This document shows, piece by piece, positions 56,301-63,771 of a stretch of DNA of 64,000 nt; the first letter of the stretch is position 1, and every line of letters starts with the position of its first letter. The stretch is from the NCBI GenBank assembly GCA_018881555.1, contig JACAXG010000110.1, positions 1,383,842 to 1,447,841 on the forward strand, in the 5' to 3' direction. Origin of the DNA: Amblyornis subalaris. Taxonomy: Eukaryota > Chordata > Aves > Passeriformes > Ptilonorhynchidae. The notes below the pieces were generated by a model that searched no databases, was not told where the DNA came from, and was given only the letters and a program-made list of their open reading frames with translations. Made by a program: the position numbers and the translations under genes.

Positions 56301-59300
56301 CTGCTGAGAATCACACACAGGTGAAAAGGTTGATGTTTATCAATGCTGTCCTTGGATTTTTATGTCTGACTAAAGTACCAGGTCAAAATTTCTTTCTTAT
56401 CTCTGAAGATAGACATTAGTTCTGCAAAATGTATGTGTTTGGCACCTGTAACAGCCTGAAGCAAAAATTTAAATGTATTTGTTTCTACGCTCATGTCAGA
56501 ATCACGGCTGGCTTGAATTCCCCCAGAGAAATTATTTTTATACGGATGTAGTATGTAAGTATGCATACATTATGCAAGAATCAATGTGCACAGGGGCAAA
56601 CTACTCTGAAAATGTTGTCCTAAGGGATCTGCAGAGCACGGGAATGTATTGGATTCAAAATCTGCAGAAGTACATTTTTTGTTCCTAAGTTTTTACTTTT
56701 ACTAAAAAGCTATACAGAGCTTATCCAGTGATCTGGATTGTTGCAGGGTACTTGGTCTAGTAAATAGCACACAATGTTCGAAATCAGGAACTGAACACTC
56801 TCAAAATCCTGCATGTGAAGCAGTGTGCTTCATTTTCATTGTGGCCAATAGACTTAATAATTTACAACTTGTAAATCCTTGTAATAACAGAAATATGATT
56901 TGATAGATATTTTAAGGAAGTATTCAGTAATGCAGCACAAGCTTATGATGAGGAAAATGGGAATAAAGCAAGAATTAATTAGCAGATTTAATTTAATTAG
57001 CAGATACGGGCTGTTTATATTAAGCCAAATATTTAAAAAACAGGAACTATTTCCAACAGTCATTTTTAAGTTTAAATGAACTTTGCAAAGGTGTTGGCTT
57101 ACATTTTAGTTTCTGGTAGTAAGAATTACTGAAGAACAAGAGACAGTTTCTAAATACCATACATACACACATGAAATGGCTATTAATAAGATCTATGTGT
57201 CTAACTAAATTGGCAAATTTTTATTTCAGATGATTCAAAAGATACCGATTCCTTATCAGATGAAGTTACCCACAATAGTAATCAGAATAACAGCAACTGT
57301 TCCTCTCCTTCTCGAATGTCAGATTCTGTTTCCTTAAACACTGACAGTAGCCAGGATATTTCTCTCTGTTCTCCTGACAAAGAAACACATGCTGCTGTTT
57401 TACCCAAGATCAGGTTTGTAAGATGCTGTGGACCACCAAGCAAATACAATAGAAAAATGTTACTTAATATTTTCTATTCATTCCTTTAATTCATTAATTT
57501 ATAATTCATTAAATATTTAAAATTTCAGTGTTTTAAAATAAGGTTAATAATGTTCTCTTAAGGTTAATATGGTACTCATAAAAAAAAATTTCAGAGACTA
57601 ACTTTAGTATTCAATACATACAATCCCATGTGTCTTAATAACAGGGTGAATTAATTTTATCTTACATTAGTATACCATTTTAAAAGCTCTGTGTTTTTAT
57701 TTGCTTCATTTTGAAAATCAACTTGATTGCTAACATGACTGTTAAAGATTTTTAGAAACTTACAAAGAGTGGAACTACAGGTTGTCACTCTTGCAAAAGT
57801 TTTAACTGGAAAGTGCCTTCTTCATAAAAACTGCCAATACGAACAAGACAATTGTCCAGAGTTATCATGGAAATTACAAGAATTAACAAAAAAGCTTTAG
57901 TTATTGTCACTTCCTACTTCTTGACACTTCTGAATTGTTTTTAATGATTCTTGTTGAATTTAAACAAACTTCTGAAACTGCATGACACAAACGTTGCCCA
58001 AGTGGGCCCTCTGTATAACATATTTCTTCAGTGTAGGATAGCAAATCATAAATCTGTTTCTTTGTCCTGTTTTGTATGCACAGTATGGTTGCATATTAAT
58101 GGTAATTTTTTCTAAAATGGTTCTTAGAGAAATATGTTTGTTCTTATTAGGATTTCTTTTAAGAGCTATCCTTCTTTCTTCCAGGCAAGAAGATGAAAAT
58201 TTGAATAATCTTTTGCAAAATGGTGGAGAATTAAGTATTACGGTAGAAGAAAAATTAAATGTGCAAGAGAAGGTTACAAATTTGTCTGAATATGAATTAA
58301 GCATTGAAGAAAGATTAGGCCTGATAGGAAAAGGTGTTGATCTAAACACTCCTATGGAGGAGTCTCACAAATTAGACCAAATAAATATGAATATCAATAA
58401 ACTGGTTAGTGAAGAGGCAGTGCCAGTTCCTGTAGAAAGGTTAGAAACACAGAAAATGGTTTCAGTAATGGGCTTTTTGAATAATAACACAAAAGAAGAA
58501 AGTGAGCACTTGGCAAATGGAAATAAATATCGTATTAAAAAAGTAAACGGACATCCTGAGGAAACAGTACAGTCTCCCAGTAAAGACAAACTAGTGAAAA
58601 GCACTACAGTTGATGGGGATTCTGCTGAGCTGTCTGTTTCTAGAAGCACTGAAGATTTGTCCCCACAGAGAAGCGGTCCTGTGATAAAATCTCACAGCAT
58701 CACAAGTATGGACAGTGGTGGTCTGAAAATCTGTGATACTGTAAATGACAGTGGATCTCAACAGTCAAACTCAGTGGCAAAATCAGGATCTGATACTGCA
58801 GACGGAAAAAACATAGTCCGAAGTAAATCCGCTACTGTCCTGTACGACCAGCCTTTGCAGGTTTTTCCTGGGTCATCGTCGTCATCTGATTTAGTATCTT
58901 CTGCAAAAACGGTGTTCAAGTTTGACTCAAATCACAATCCTGAAGGTGCTAATGTAGTGAGGGGATCAGTGACAGGCGGTGCGCAGATGCTCTGTGCCCC
59001 CCAGTATAATATTCAGTACAGCAGCAGTGCAGCAGCAAAAGATGCCTTGTGGCCCCAGAAACAAAACACCCAAGGAGAACAAGGCAGCTTACCTCCTTCA
59101 CGTCTGCTTAGGTCTGACAGTACTGAAACTCCCAGCTATGCAAAGCATTCTGGCAACATGAATTTCTCCAACCATAACAATGTCCGAGCCAGTGCTGTGT
59201 ACAACACTCACCACCGGATGGCTGGGAGACACACAGATATGTGGGCTGTTCCACCAAATGACAGACTGCTCCCAGGAGCAACCAGACACACTCTTCAAAG

Positions 59301-59706
59301 GCAGAGCAGTGTGTCTTCTGCAGCTTCAATAAATATTGGGGATAGTGGACCTTCAAGGCGGACCCAGGTTCCTGAAGGGGACTATTTAACTTACAGAGAT
59401 TTGCATTCAATGGGAAGAACTCCGCTGGTAATGTCGGGACAGCAGAGGCCCCTCTCTGCCCGGACATACAGCATTGATGGTCCGAACGTGGCCCGGCCGC
59501 AGAGCGCCCGGCCGTCGGTGAACGAGATACCGGAAAGAACTATGTCAGTCAGTGACTTCAATTACTCAAGGACTAGCCCTTCCAAGAGGTCTAACCCAAG
59601 GGTTAACTCTGAGCACTCTTTACTAGACCCTGCAGGAAAAGCTAAGGTCCCTCATGACTGGAGGGAACAGGTGCTGCGACATATTGAGGCTAAAAAGCTA
59701 GAAAAG
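14155..59706 (+). CDS. ERBIN: ERBIN (ERBB2-interacting LAP scaffold), 19 coding exons, 3' incomplete
   Basis: ERBIN is a LAP-family scaffold. Known for the family: it binds ERBB2 and p120-type catenins through a C-terminal PDZ domain, binds SUR-8 and Rho-type partners through its leucine-rich repeats, and dampens Ras/ERK and TGF-beta/SMAD signalling at basolateral membranes. Seen here: exons at 14155-14343, 17263-17380, 30321-30399, 31157-31246, 37420-37476, 41493-41556, 43350-43424, 44715-44859, 45333-45405, 46481-46610, 46936-47051, 48061-48130, 49192-49291, 51332-51453, 52046-52216, 53003-53185, 55379-55493, 57230-57413 and 58185-59706. They total 3603 nt, or 1201 codons, with no stop and with AG/GT at every internal boundary. 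The protein opens [19 protein letters not shown]; Cys14 and Cys16 match the known palmitoylation sites. LRRs cover about residues 23-410, then the LAP-specific region, an acidic SSDEEM block and a Ser-rich disordered region ending KKLEK. The start has A at -3 and is the known family start. The PDZ exons lie beyond the right edge. The homologue LRRC7 (densin) is excluded by the ERBIN-specific middle region. Confidence 0.97.
14344..17262 (+). other. ERBIN: ERBIN intron after coding exon 1
   Basis: 2919 nt, AT-rich, with T-runs near 16272. I see no repeat family, RNA gene or exon in it. Read-through of the exon 1 donor would add 23 codons and stop at 14410-14412. Confidence 0.85.
17263..17380 (+). 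CDS. ERBIN: ERBIN coding exon 2 (residues 64-103)
   Basis: It encodes [38 protein letters not shown] and the first base of Gly103. These are two LRR units with the LxxLxLxxNxL consensus. Acceptor tttcaatag, donor gtaagt. 118 nt, phase 0 in and 1 out. Confidence 0.97.
19902..19922. repeat. TG/TA alternating microsatellite
   Basis: Alternating purine-pyrimidine sequence gtgtatatatatgtgtgtgc, about 20 nt long. Simple repeat. Confidence 0.8.
22568..22905 (-). mobile_element. CR1 LINE 3' fragment, antisense
   Basis: It contains the CR1 3' end in reverse orientation: degenerate tagaata repeats at the left, then ttggaagggactttgaagatc, 'tccaac..ctgacattggcagg', 'cactagaccaggttgctcagagc', 'cttccaagggaggaggcatcc', 'aagaatttcttcctagcatc' and 'cccccttgtcctgtcactac', up to 'gtaccggaaggctgtagttgggtcaccctg'. 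About 340 nt are retained; the copy is 5'-truncated near 22905. It is in the ERBIN intron and antisense to the gene. Confidence 0.93.
22906..23990 (-). other. GC-richer island, unassigned, possibly LTR-element debris on the minus strand
   Basis: About 1.1 kb stands out from the AT-rich intron by base composition and abuts the truncated CR1. On the minus strand a polyadenylation-type AATAAA (complement of 23852-23857) sits at the upstream end, followed by sequence with several broken open frames up to about 100 codons (such as 23278-23583). The layout, a poly(A) signal followed by leader-like and then coding-like sequence, would fit a remnant of an LTR retroelement, but I recognise no protein motif and found no paired LTR. 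The plus-strand frame at 23437-23772 is equally unsupported. Tentative. Confidence 0.35.
26003..26154. repeat. 152-nt G/T-only low-complexity tract
   Basis: Only one base (A at 26116) is neither G nor T; C is absent. The tract includes TTTG iterations and G-runs at 26077-26079, 26088-26092, 26108-26110 and 26117-26125, followed by a short GT repeat. The G-runs could allow a G-quadruplex on the coding (RNA-like) strand, although the loops are long. It lies in the intron after coding exon 2. Confidence 0.9.
28318..28352. repeat. CA-rich microsatellite with TA end
   Basis: Interrupted cacaca/cacata units end in atatatatg. Simple repeat. Confidence 0.8.
30321..30399 (+). CDS. ERBIN: ERBIN coding exon 3 (residues 103-129)
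   Basis: It encodes [20 protein letters not shown] and VNPISK, an LRR unit. Acceptor tatcttgcag, donor gtaagt. 79 nt, phase 1 in and 2 out. Confidence 0.97.
30400..31156 (+). other. ERBIN: ERBIN intron after coding exon 3
   Basis: 757 nt. I see nothing beyond a T-run near the donor. Confidence 0.9.
31157..31246 (+). CDS. ERBIN: ERBIN coding exon 4 (residues 129-159)
   Basis: It encodes [20 protein letters not shown] and LEFLPANFG plus two bases of Arg159. LRR unit. 90 nt, phase 2 in and out, so skipping it would keep the frame and remove 30 residues. Acceptor ctgtatag, donor gtaagt. Confidence 0.97.
31247..37419 (+). other. ERBIN: ERBIN intron after coding exon 4
   Basis: 6173 nt of AT-rich sequence. 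I recognise no repeat family, RNA gene or additional exon. Confidence 0.8.
37420..37476 (+). CDS. ERBIN: ERBIN coding exon 5 (residues 159-178)
   Basis: It encodes [18 protein letters not shown] plus two bases of Lys178, about one LRR. 57 nt, phase 2 in and out, hence frame-neutral if skipped. Acceptor tctgttacag, donor gtaagt. Confidence 0.97.
37477..41492 (+). other. ERBIN: ERBIN intron after coding exon 5
   Basis: 4016 nt. The part at about 38270-38420 and 38960-39140 is dense in TAATTA-like and ATGCAAA-like words and could be a conserved non-coding element, which cannot be shown from one sequence. No repeat family was recognised. Confidence 0.75.
41493..41556 (+). CDS. ERBIN: ERBIN coding exon 6 (residues 178-199)
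   Basis: It encodes [20 protein letters not shown] and Val199, an LRR unit. 64 nt, phase 2 in and 0 out. Acceptor tcctgtgcag, donor gtgagt. Confidence 0.97.
41557..43349 (+). other. ERBIN: ERBIN intron after coding exon 6
   Basis: 1793 nt. Nothing recognised. Confidence 0.85.
43350..43424 (+). CDS. ERBIN: ERBIN coding exon 7 (residues 200-224)
   Basis: It encodes [20 protein letters not shown] and TLIPG, one LRR. 75 nt, phase 0 in and out, so it is a frame-neutral cassette. Acceptor cctattacag, donor gtaagt. Confidence 0.97.
43425..44714 (+). other. ERBIN: ERBIN intron after coding exon 7
   Basis: 1290 nt. Nothing recognised. Confidence 0.85.
44715..44859 (+). CDS. ERBIN: ERBIN coding exon 8 (residues 225-273)
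   Basis: It encodes [35 protein letters not shown] and [12 protein letters not shown], two LRR units. 145 nt, phase 0 in and 1 out. The donor is the weaker gtttgt. Confidence 0.97.
44860..45332 (+). other. ERBIN: ERBIN intron after coding exon 8
   Basis: 473 nt. Nothing recognised. Confidence 0.9.
45333..45405 (+). CDS. ERBIN: ERBIN coding exon 9 (residues 273-297)
   Basis: It encodes [20 protein letters not shown] and SIG, an LRR unit. 73 nt, phase 1 in and 2 out. Acceptor attattatag, donor gtaggt. Confidence 0.97.
45406..46480 (+). other. ERBIN: ERBIN intron after coding exon 9
   Basis: 1075 nt. An A/C-rich low-complexity tract lies at about 46231-46311; otherwise nothing recognised. Confidence 0.85.
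46231..46311. repeat. A/C-rich low-complexity tract
   Basis: Runs such as caaaaaaacaaacaagccc and gaaaaaaaacccacctcaaa. The base pattern is the complement-strand version of the G/T-rich tracts elsewhere in the gene. Confidence 0.8.
46481..46610 (+). CDS. ERBIN: ERBIN coding exon 10 (residues 297-340)
   Basis: It encodes [36 protein letters not shown] and LTQLPSE, about two LRR units. 130 nt, phase 2 in and 0 out. The acceptor follows a 16-nt T-rich tract; donor gtatgc. Confidence 0.97.
46611..46935 (+). other. ERBIN: ERBIN intron after coding exon 10
   Basis: 325 nt, the shortest intron in the window. Nothing recognised. Confidence 0.9.
46936..47051 (+). CDS. ERBIN: ERBIN coding exon 11 (residues 341-379)
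   Basis: It encodes [20 protein letters not shown] and [18 protein letters not shown] plus two bases of Arg379. LRR units. 116 nt, phase 0 in and 2 out. Donor gtttgt. Confidence 0.97.
47052..48060 (+). other. ERBIN: ERBIN intron after coding exon 11
   Basis: 1009 nt. Nothing recognised. Confidence 0.85.
48061..48130 (+). CDS. ERBIN: ERBIN coding exon 12 (residues 379-402)
   Basis: It encodes [20 protein letters not shown] and DNQ, the last canonical LRR. 70 nt, phase 2 in and 0 out. Acceptor gtaatttacag, donor gtaaaa. Confidence 0.97.
48131..49191 (+). other. ERBIN: ERBIN intron after coding exon 12
   Basis: 1061 nt. A TTTG-rich low-complexity tract lies at 48358-48427; otherwise nothing recognised. 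Confidence 0.85.
48358..48427. repeat. (TTTG)n low-complexity tract
   Basis: About four perfect TTTG units are followed by degenerate G/T sequence; it is nearly free of A and C. Confidence 0.85.
49192..49291 (+). CDS. ERBIN: ERBIN coding exon 13 (residues 403-436)
   Basis: It encodes [20 protein letters not shown] and [13 protein letters not shown], the LAP-specific extension directly after the LRRs. 100 nt, phase 0 in and 1 out. Acceptor ttactttctag, donor gtaagg. Confidence 0.97.
49292..51331 (+). other. ERBIN: ERBIN intron after coding exon 13
   Basis: 2040 nt. It contains a TA/CA-rich stretch at about 50971-50992 and a 14-bp tandem duplication at 51117-51144 (acctgtaatataat twice, last bases differing). 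Otherwise nothing recognised. Confidence 0.8.
51332..51453 (+). CDS. ERBIN: ERBIN coding exon 14 (residues 436-476)
   Basis: It encodes [37 protein letters not shown] and APPR, the conserved LAP-specific domain. 122 nt, phase 1 in and 0 out. The donor gttagt is non-consensus at +3. Confidence 0.97.
51454..52045 (+). other. ERBIN: ERBIN intron after coding exon 14
   Basis: 592 nt. Read-through from exon 14 stays open for 44 codons, to a stop at 51586-51588. Nothing else recognised. Confidence 0.85.
52046..52216 (+). CDS. ERBIN: ERBIN coding exon 15 (residues 477-533)
   Basis: It encodes [33 protein letters not shown] and a variable acidic/basic tail ending KDVGVK. 171 nt, phase 0 in and out. 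The donor gttaga is weak; a competing gtaaag lies five bases upstream at 52211 but would break the frame. Confidence 0.95.
52217..53002 (+). other. ERBIN: ERBIN intron after coding exon 15
   Basis: 786 nt. Nothing recognised. Confidence 0.85.
53003..53185 (+). CDS. ERBIN: ERBIN coding exon 16 (residues 534-594), variable linker
   Basis: It starts [20 protein letters not shown], contains [13 protein letters not shown], and ends IVNHEDMLE. It aligns with human ERBIN mainly through TSE, DER, SVQK.SEPEAE and IVNH.D; most other residues differ, so this is the fastest-changing exon of the N-terminal half. 183 nt, phase 0 in and out. Acceptor attctgtag, donor gtatgg. Confidence 0.93.
53186..55378 (+). 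other. ERBIN: ERBIN intron after coding exon 16
   Basis: 2193 nt. No repeat family was recognised. A short CpG-containing patch lies near 54390-54410. Confidence 0.8.
55379..55493 (+). CDS. ERBIN: ERBIN coding exon 17 (residues 595-633)
   Basis: It encodes [20 protein letters not shown] and [18 protein letters not shown], the second LAP-specific conserved block with an acidic SSDEE cluster. 115 nt, phase 0 in and 1 out. Acceptor tttggtag, donor gtaaga. Confidence 0.97.
55494..57229 (+). other. ERBIN: ERBIN intron after coding exon 17
   Basis: 1736 nt. It contains an exact 28-bp tandem duplication at 55972-56027; otherwise nothing recognised. Confidence 0.85.
55972..56027. repeat. Exact 28-bp tandem duplication
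   Basis: The unit starting gagttattttgctctttta is present at 55972-55999 and again, identical over 28 bases, at 56000-56027. Confidence 0.95.
57230..57413 (+). CDS. ERBIN: ERBIN coding exon 18 (residues 633-694)
   Basis: It encodes [40 protein letters not shown] and [14 protein letters not shown], rich in Ser/Asn with SP sites. 184 nt, phase 1 in and 2 out. Acceptor tttatttcag, donor gtttgt. Confidence 0.97.
57414..58184 (+). other. ERBIN: ERBIN intron after coding exon 18
   Basis: 771 nt. Nothing recognised. The last 113 nt happen to be open in the frame of the next exon. Confidence 0.85.
58185..59706 (+). CDS. ERBIN: ERBIN large coding exon 19 (residues 694-1201)
   Basis: A 1522-nt exon encodes 508 residues of mostly disordered, Ser/Asn-rich sequence. 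The first half (to about residue 850) is poorly conserved. Conserved landmarks follow: [97 protein letters not shown] and [20 protein letters not shown]. This region carries phosphorylation and partner-binding sites in the known protein. Acceptor ctttcttccag, donor gtaaaa at 59707, phase 2 in and 0 out. A 72-nt CpG-dense patch lies at 59461-59532. The next human exon (starting MPLSNGQ, toward the PDZ domain) is not in the window. Confidence 0.97.
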
Positions 59707-60760
59707 GTAAAAATAATAATTCTGATTTTTTTTTCTACTTTCCTGTTACCTAGATATGGAGTAAGATAAATACTTTGTTTTGAACAGCTTTTAATTACTA
59801 AAGAAAATCTGATTTTGATCCTGCTTTAAAAAGGATAAATGTGTTTGTGATTAATATCAGAGAAACACTCAGATGGTAGAAGACTGTAAATGAACTTTTC
59901 CCTCAAAAAAAAAGGCACTGTTGTTTTTACATCACACTTGCCAGCTTAGCCAAATTACTTTTGAATACATTAATTAATGTTGCACAGATGTGCTGGACTG
60001 CATGGCCAGCTCTTTTAAATCAGGTAATTTTTATTGTAGCTTTGTATTCACAATATACTAAAATACTCCCTTACACGTCTTCATCTTTGTTCTGCCTTTT
60101 TTTCACCGTCTTTTTTCTCTTTGTGAACAAGGAAGAAGAAAATCAGTAAAATCTATTTGGAAGTCTAGGTCTGCAGCTTTAGTTGCTGAAGAATTCAAAA
60201 GCCATAATTATCATGTATTTGCCTCCAAGCGAGTTATCTTTTGAAGTTGGGTATCTGACAGATTGTTGAATGAATATTTTTTGCTGTGAGATGAGAACAC
60301 TTAAAAATCTTGTTCATTTCAGAAAAATCACAGTAGGTTTTGATACAAGCAGAGATGATGAACAGGATTCTTTATGTACTGTAAAAGCCATCAAGAATTT
60401 GAGCTGATACATAGAGCTGAACAATTATGTATCTTCAAAGAATTTGAGTAGAGCCTGGAAGAGTGTAATCTATGGTGTCCAGCTAATCCAGTTGAAAATA
60501 TCATCACTAAAAATGGCTAGTATGTCTTTAGCCTGATCATGTTTCTTTGAAAGGGAATTGAGTAAAGCAGCAAAATTACGTTTTGATTATGCCAGCTAGA
60601 TGGATTTTGGTTTTTAGTTTCTTTTCCAAGAACATGCTTTGCTTTTTAATTATTATGCTAAATACTTGAATATCTGTGATAGGGAAATTTAATTGGAGAT
60701 GGTTGAAAAAATTACTTTTAACTATAATTTTTCTTTAGAAATCCCAGTATTGGGAGGAAT

Positions 60761-60818
60761 GGGTTTGCTTTTTGGGTTTTTGGGGGTTTTTTGGTTTTTA
60801 TGTTGGTTTTTTTTTTTT
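60761..60818. repeat. G/T-rich low-complexity tract
   Basis: Runs of T and G such as tttttgggtttttgggggttt, ending in a 12-nt T-run; only isolated A or C bases. Confidence 0.8.
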
Positions 60819-61515
60819 CATGTTGCATGAATTTTGGTGACAGAAAGGGACAGGTTTTGTTTTTTAAAGAAGCCTGCACAACAGCTGATCCAGGTTGTCA
60901 CCTACAACAGGAAATGTCTTAGAGCTTTTGCAGTACTGTGCTGTAGTGTAGGGACCCCTTTTCCCACAAGAGGGTCACTAACCTTACCACATTCCAACTC
61001 TAATAAAATGTGCGTTCCCTCATTTTCCATTCTCCTGGATGGATATGTCAAATCTTACATGAAATGACAAGAGAGGCAAAAATTCCAGCAATCCCTGAGT
61101 GAAACAGAGGGAAACAAAGCTTCATGCACTGTTAATGCAGTTTGTTTATAGCTTGTTCATTGGCATGTTAGGAACAGTGTTTAATACAGCAGTGATAAAT
61201 CTTTGGGTCTGCAGCAGTGTAGTCACCTTTGCTGAAATGACAAGTGCCAGACTTCATTCCGTTTATATCTGACCATAATTTTTATTATGCTTTATATGTA
61301 AACTTTAATTTTTTCCTACTAGACTGATGTGGAATAGCTGCTATTGAGATCTTTAGCTGTGCATTTAATTTATCAGATCTTTTAAATCTGTTTTGTGTGT
61401 TTCTTTTGTTCTGGCCTTGAAGTATTTTAAAGTAGCTCTTACTTGACAATCTGAGACTTATATTTATGGGTTTAAAAGTGAATGTGTGTATAATTATCTA
61501 CTTTATATTCTTTAG

Positions 61516-61596
61516 GATATAACCGACTTAAAAAGAAAAATCGGAACTGTGAAAAATGTAGATATGATCCTGTATGGCAGCTGGCAAATACGATAA
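61516..61596 (+). other. ERBIN: Candidate alternative last exon of ERBIN (in-frame, 26 codons then stop)
   Basis: An acceptor-like tactttatattctttag ends at 61515. Taking phase 0 from the large exon, the sequence reads DITDLKRKIGTVKNVDMILY and GSWQIR, then TAA at 61594-61596. An ATTAAA, a common variant poly(A) signal, lies at 61668-61673. Use of this exon would give ERBIN without its PDZ domain. There is no transcript evidence here; the chance of such a frame is not small. Confidence 0.3.
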
Positions 61597-61757
61597 TGTG
61601 AAAATTCTAGGAATTTACTGAATATTTCTTTGTTCTTTTTAAATAATGGCTTCAATATTTGTTTGTAATTAAAAATTAGCCAAGTGGTTAGGGTGCTTTA
61701 TCTATAAAGTAGACTTCTGAAATGTTTTGAAGTCTGAAAAAAAAGTCAGTAATTAAG

Positions 61758-61797
61758 AGAACTCATTTAAGGATTACAGAACTCATTTAAGGAACAT
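61758..61797. repeat. 20-bp tandem duplication
   Basis: agaactcatttaagga occurs at 61758 and again at 61778; the last four bases of the 20-bp unit differ. Confidence 0.85.
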
Positions 61798-62032
61798 TTA
61801 TTGGAAACTACTTTGACAAAGCTTTCATGGATTTAAAATGGCTTTTTTTTTTTTTAAACATAAGATACAACACTGAAAAAACCAGGTATACAAAACTAAG
61901 CATTTTGATGAATATTTCACACATATTTTCTTGACAAGTATAGGTTAATAATATTACTTTTGCTGTGATTCTACTGTTACTGAATTTAATCGTGTTTATC
62001 ATTTCTATCATGTGCTTATTAAGAAGGAGGGT

Positions 62033-62100
62033 GTAGTGGGATTTTGGGGATTGGTTTTGTTGTGGGTTTGTTTTGTTTTGTTGGGTTTTTTTTTCTTTTC
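62033..62100. repeat. G/T-rich low-complexity tract
   Basis: ggttttgttgtgggtttg and neighbouring G/T-only sequence with few A bases. Confidence 0.8.
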
Positions 62101-62334
62101 CTAAACTCCTGAAAGACATGTTGATTGTGTTTTTACAAAATTTAGTAACTGAAGAAAGAGGGAGGAGTGAACCCCCTTAAATGAACAGTGTCTGCTTGTT
62201 GGACAAATTGGAGAAGCTAATTTAGTTTAATTTGCATGAGCAGAAATACAGAATAGTTTTAAGTCTAGCAAAAATGATTAACAATGGGCTCCAGCCAAAT
62301 AATTAGCATTTTTAATGCCTTTACCAAGCTGTAA

Positions 62335-62422
62335 AGGTCCTGGTACGGGCCATTCACTTAAGAGTTGGACTTCACGATCTTTGTGGGCTCCTTCCAATTC
62401 AGAATATTCTCTGATTCTGTGA
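62335..62422 (+). mobile_element. CR1 LINE 3' end, sense orientation
   Basis: The sequence gttggacttcacgatctttg, then tgggctccttccaattcaga and atattctctgattctgtga, is the typical CR1 3' terminus with its attctgtga-type octamer repeats. About 90 nt are recognisable; the 5' limit is uncertain. It is the only CR1 piece here in the same orientation as ERBIN. Confidence 0.85.
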
Positions 62423-63733
62423 AATGCAGAGAATAACTAAAATTATCCATCTGGGTGAATGAATGTGAACACAGTTCATGAGACCATTTGTTAATATAAA
62501 TTTTGCATATATATTAGAAGAAACAATTTACTTACCTGATGCAAAGCATATTTTATCGGGGACACAGGAGCTTATTTAAATGTCAAACTGCTCTCTAGTG
62601 GTTATGTACGTAAGCTGCTGGAAAGCATGCAGTCAATTCTGCCCCACCCCAACCTCTTAAATGTAGTGCACAGTGAGTTTTAAAAACAGTAATATTTTTC
62701 AGCATATTTTCCTTTTTGAGTTTGCCATGCCCATTTTACTACCTGGTGTGTCACAATAGTCTCTTATAGTAGTATTGTTGGTTTTTATTTAGGAACTAAA
62801 ACTGAAAAACTACCTGTCTAAAAACACTCGTGTCACACACATTTTAATGTGTGTAGAGGAGTTTCTCATCCATAAATTGCAGTAAGAAATATCTGCAACA
62901 GTTACCTGCAAATATCTATCACATTTCCTTGCCGAGTATACAAAATTAGTTACAGAGCCTGACTGTCCTTCCCTTGCATATGTACATGTTCTTTTTTGTT
63001 GCAGATAACTTGGGAGTTCATTAGGTGTGTGTTTTCTTTCAATTCTAATTTTGTCTGAAATGAAATCCTCTGGTTTTTATCTGCTTTATCTACTATTTAT
63101 CTAAAACGCAGAGCTTTCAGAGGGGGGATATAAAGTTGATTTCCTACTTTTTTTTCTCAGTTGTCAGTTTACAGTGTCTTATTAAAAGAAAAATGTCTAA
63201 TTGTTTCAGTACTGATACAGAATAGCAGTTTTAATAGAATTTTGAAAGTTTTTCATGAACTCATTTTTTTTATGCCACATACCTAACATGCAGAAATATT
63301 TTAATTGATATGGCCTCAGATTTGCTCCCACATTAAGCCTACTTCAGTTTGTCAAGTACAGTGACTTCAGTGTGTCTCTGTGTACATAAAATTAAGTGCT
63401 TAAGTGTTTATAAGATCATAACCTGAAGAATAGTTTTTACACTGATAAATTACAGGAATATTACAGTTGTTAGTTTTAAATTTTGATTTTACTTTTGTTT
63501 TTCCTCCATTTTGAATGGACTACTGAACCATCAGTGTGTTAAAATGATACATTGTGGAGTTCAGAAGACAAACAGTCACACTTCAAAAGCAATAAAATTG
63601 TTGTGCATTTGGTATGTAAACAGCAGAAATTCTACCCCTGCAAACATTTTCTGACAGTAGAATTTAAATTATATGTAGATTTCCAAATGTAACTCTTCAA
63701 TAGGAACACTGTCTATTGTGTCTGTTTTTGCAG

Positions 63734-63771
63734 GATCAGATACCAAAATTCATGCTCTTCTTTTGCCTCTT
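63734..63771 (+). other. 38-nt exon-like interval with strong splice sites
   Basis: The acceptor tctgtttttgcag ends at 63733 and the donor gtgagt starts at 63772, enclosing 38 nt (gatcagataccaaaattcat onward). In phase 0 it is open (DQIPKFMLFFCL) with 2 nt left over, so inclusion would shift the frame of what follows. It may be a chance pair of sites. Confidence 0.25.

Noticed and set aside
58072..58184. An upstream ATG at 58072 in frame with the large exon
   Set aside because: It lies in the preceding intron; a clear acceptor (cttctttcttccag) at 58184 and phase match to exon 18 show the exon starts at 58185.
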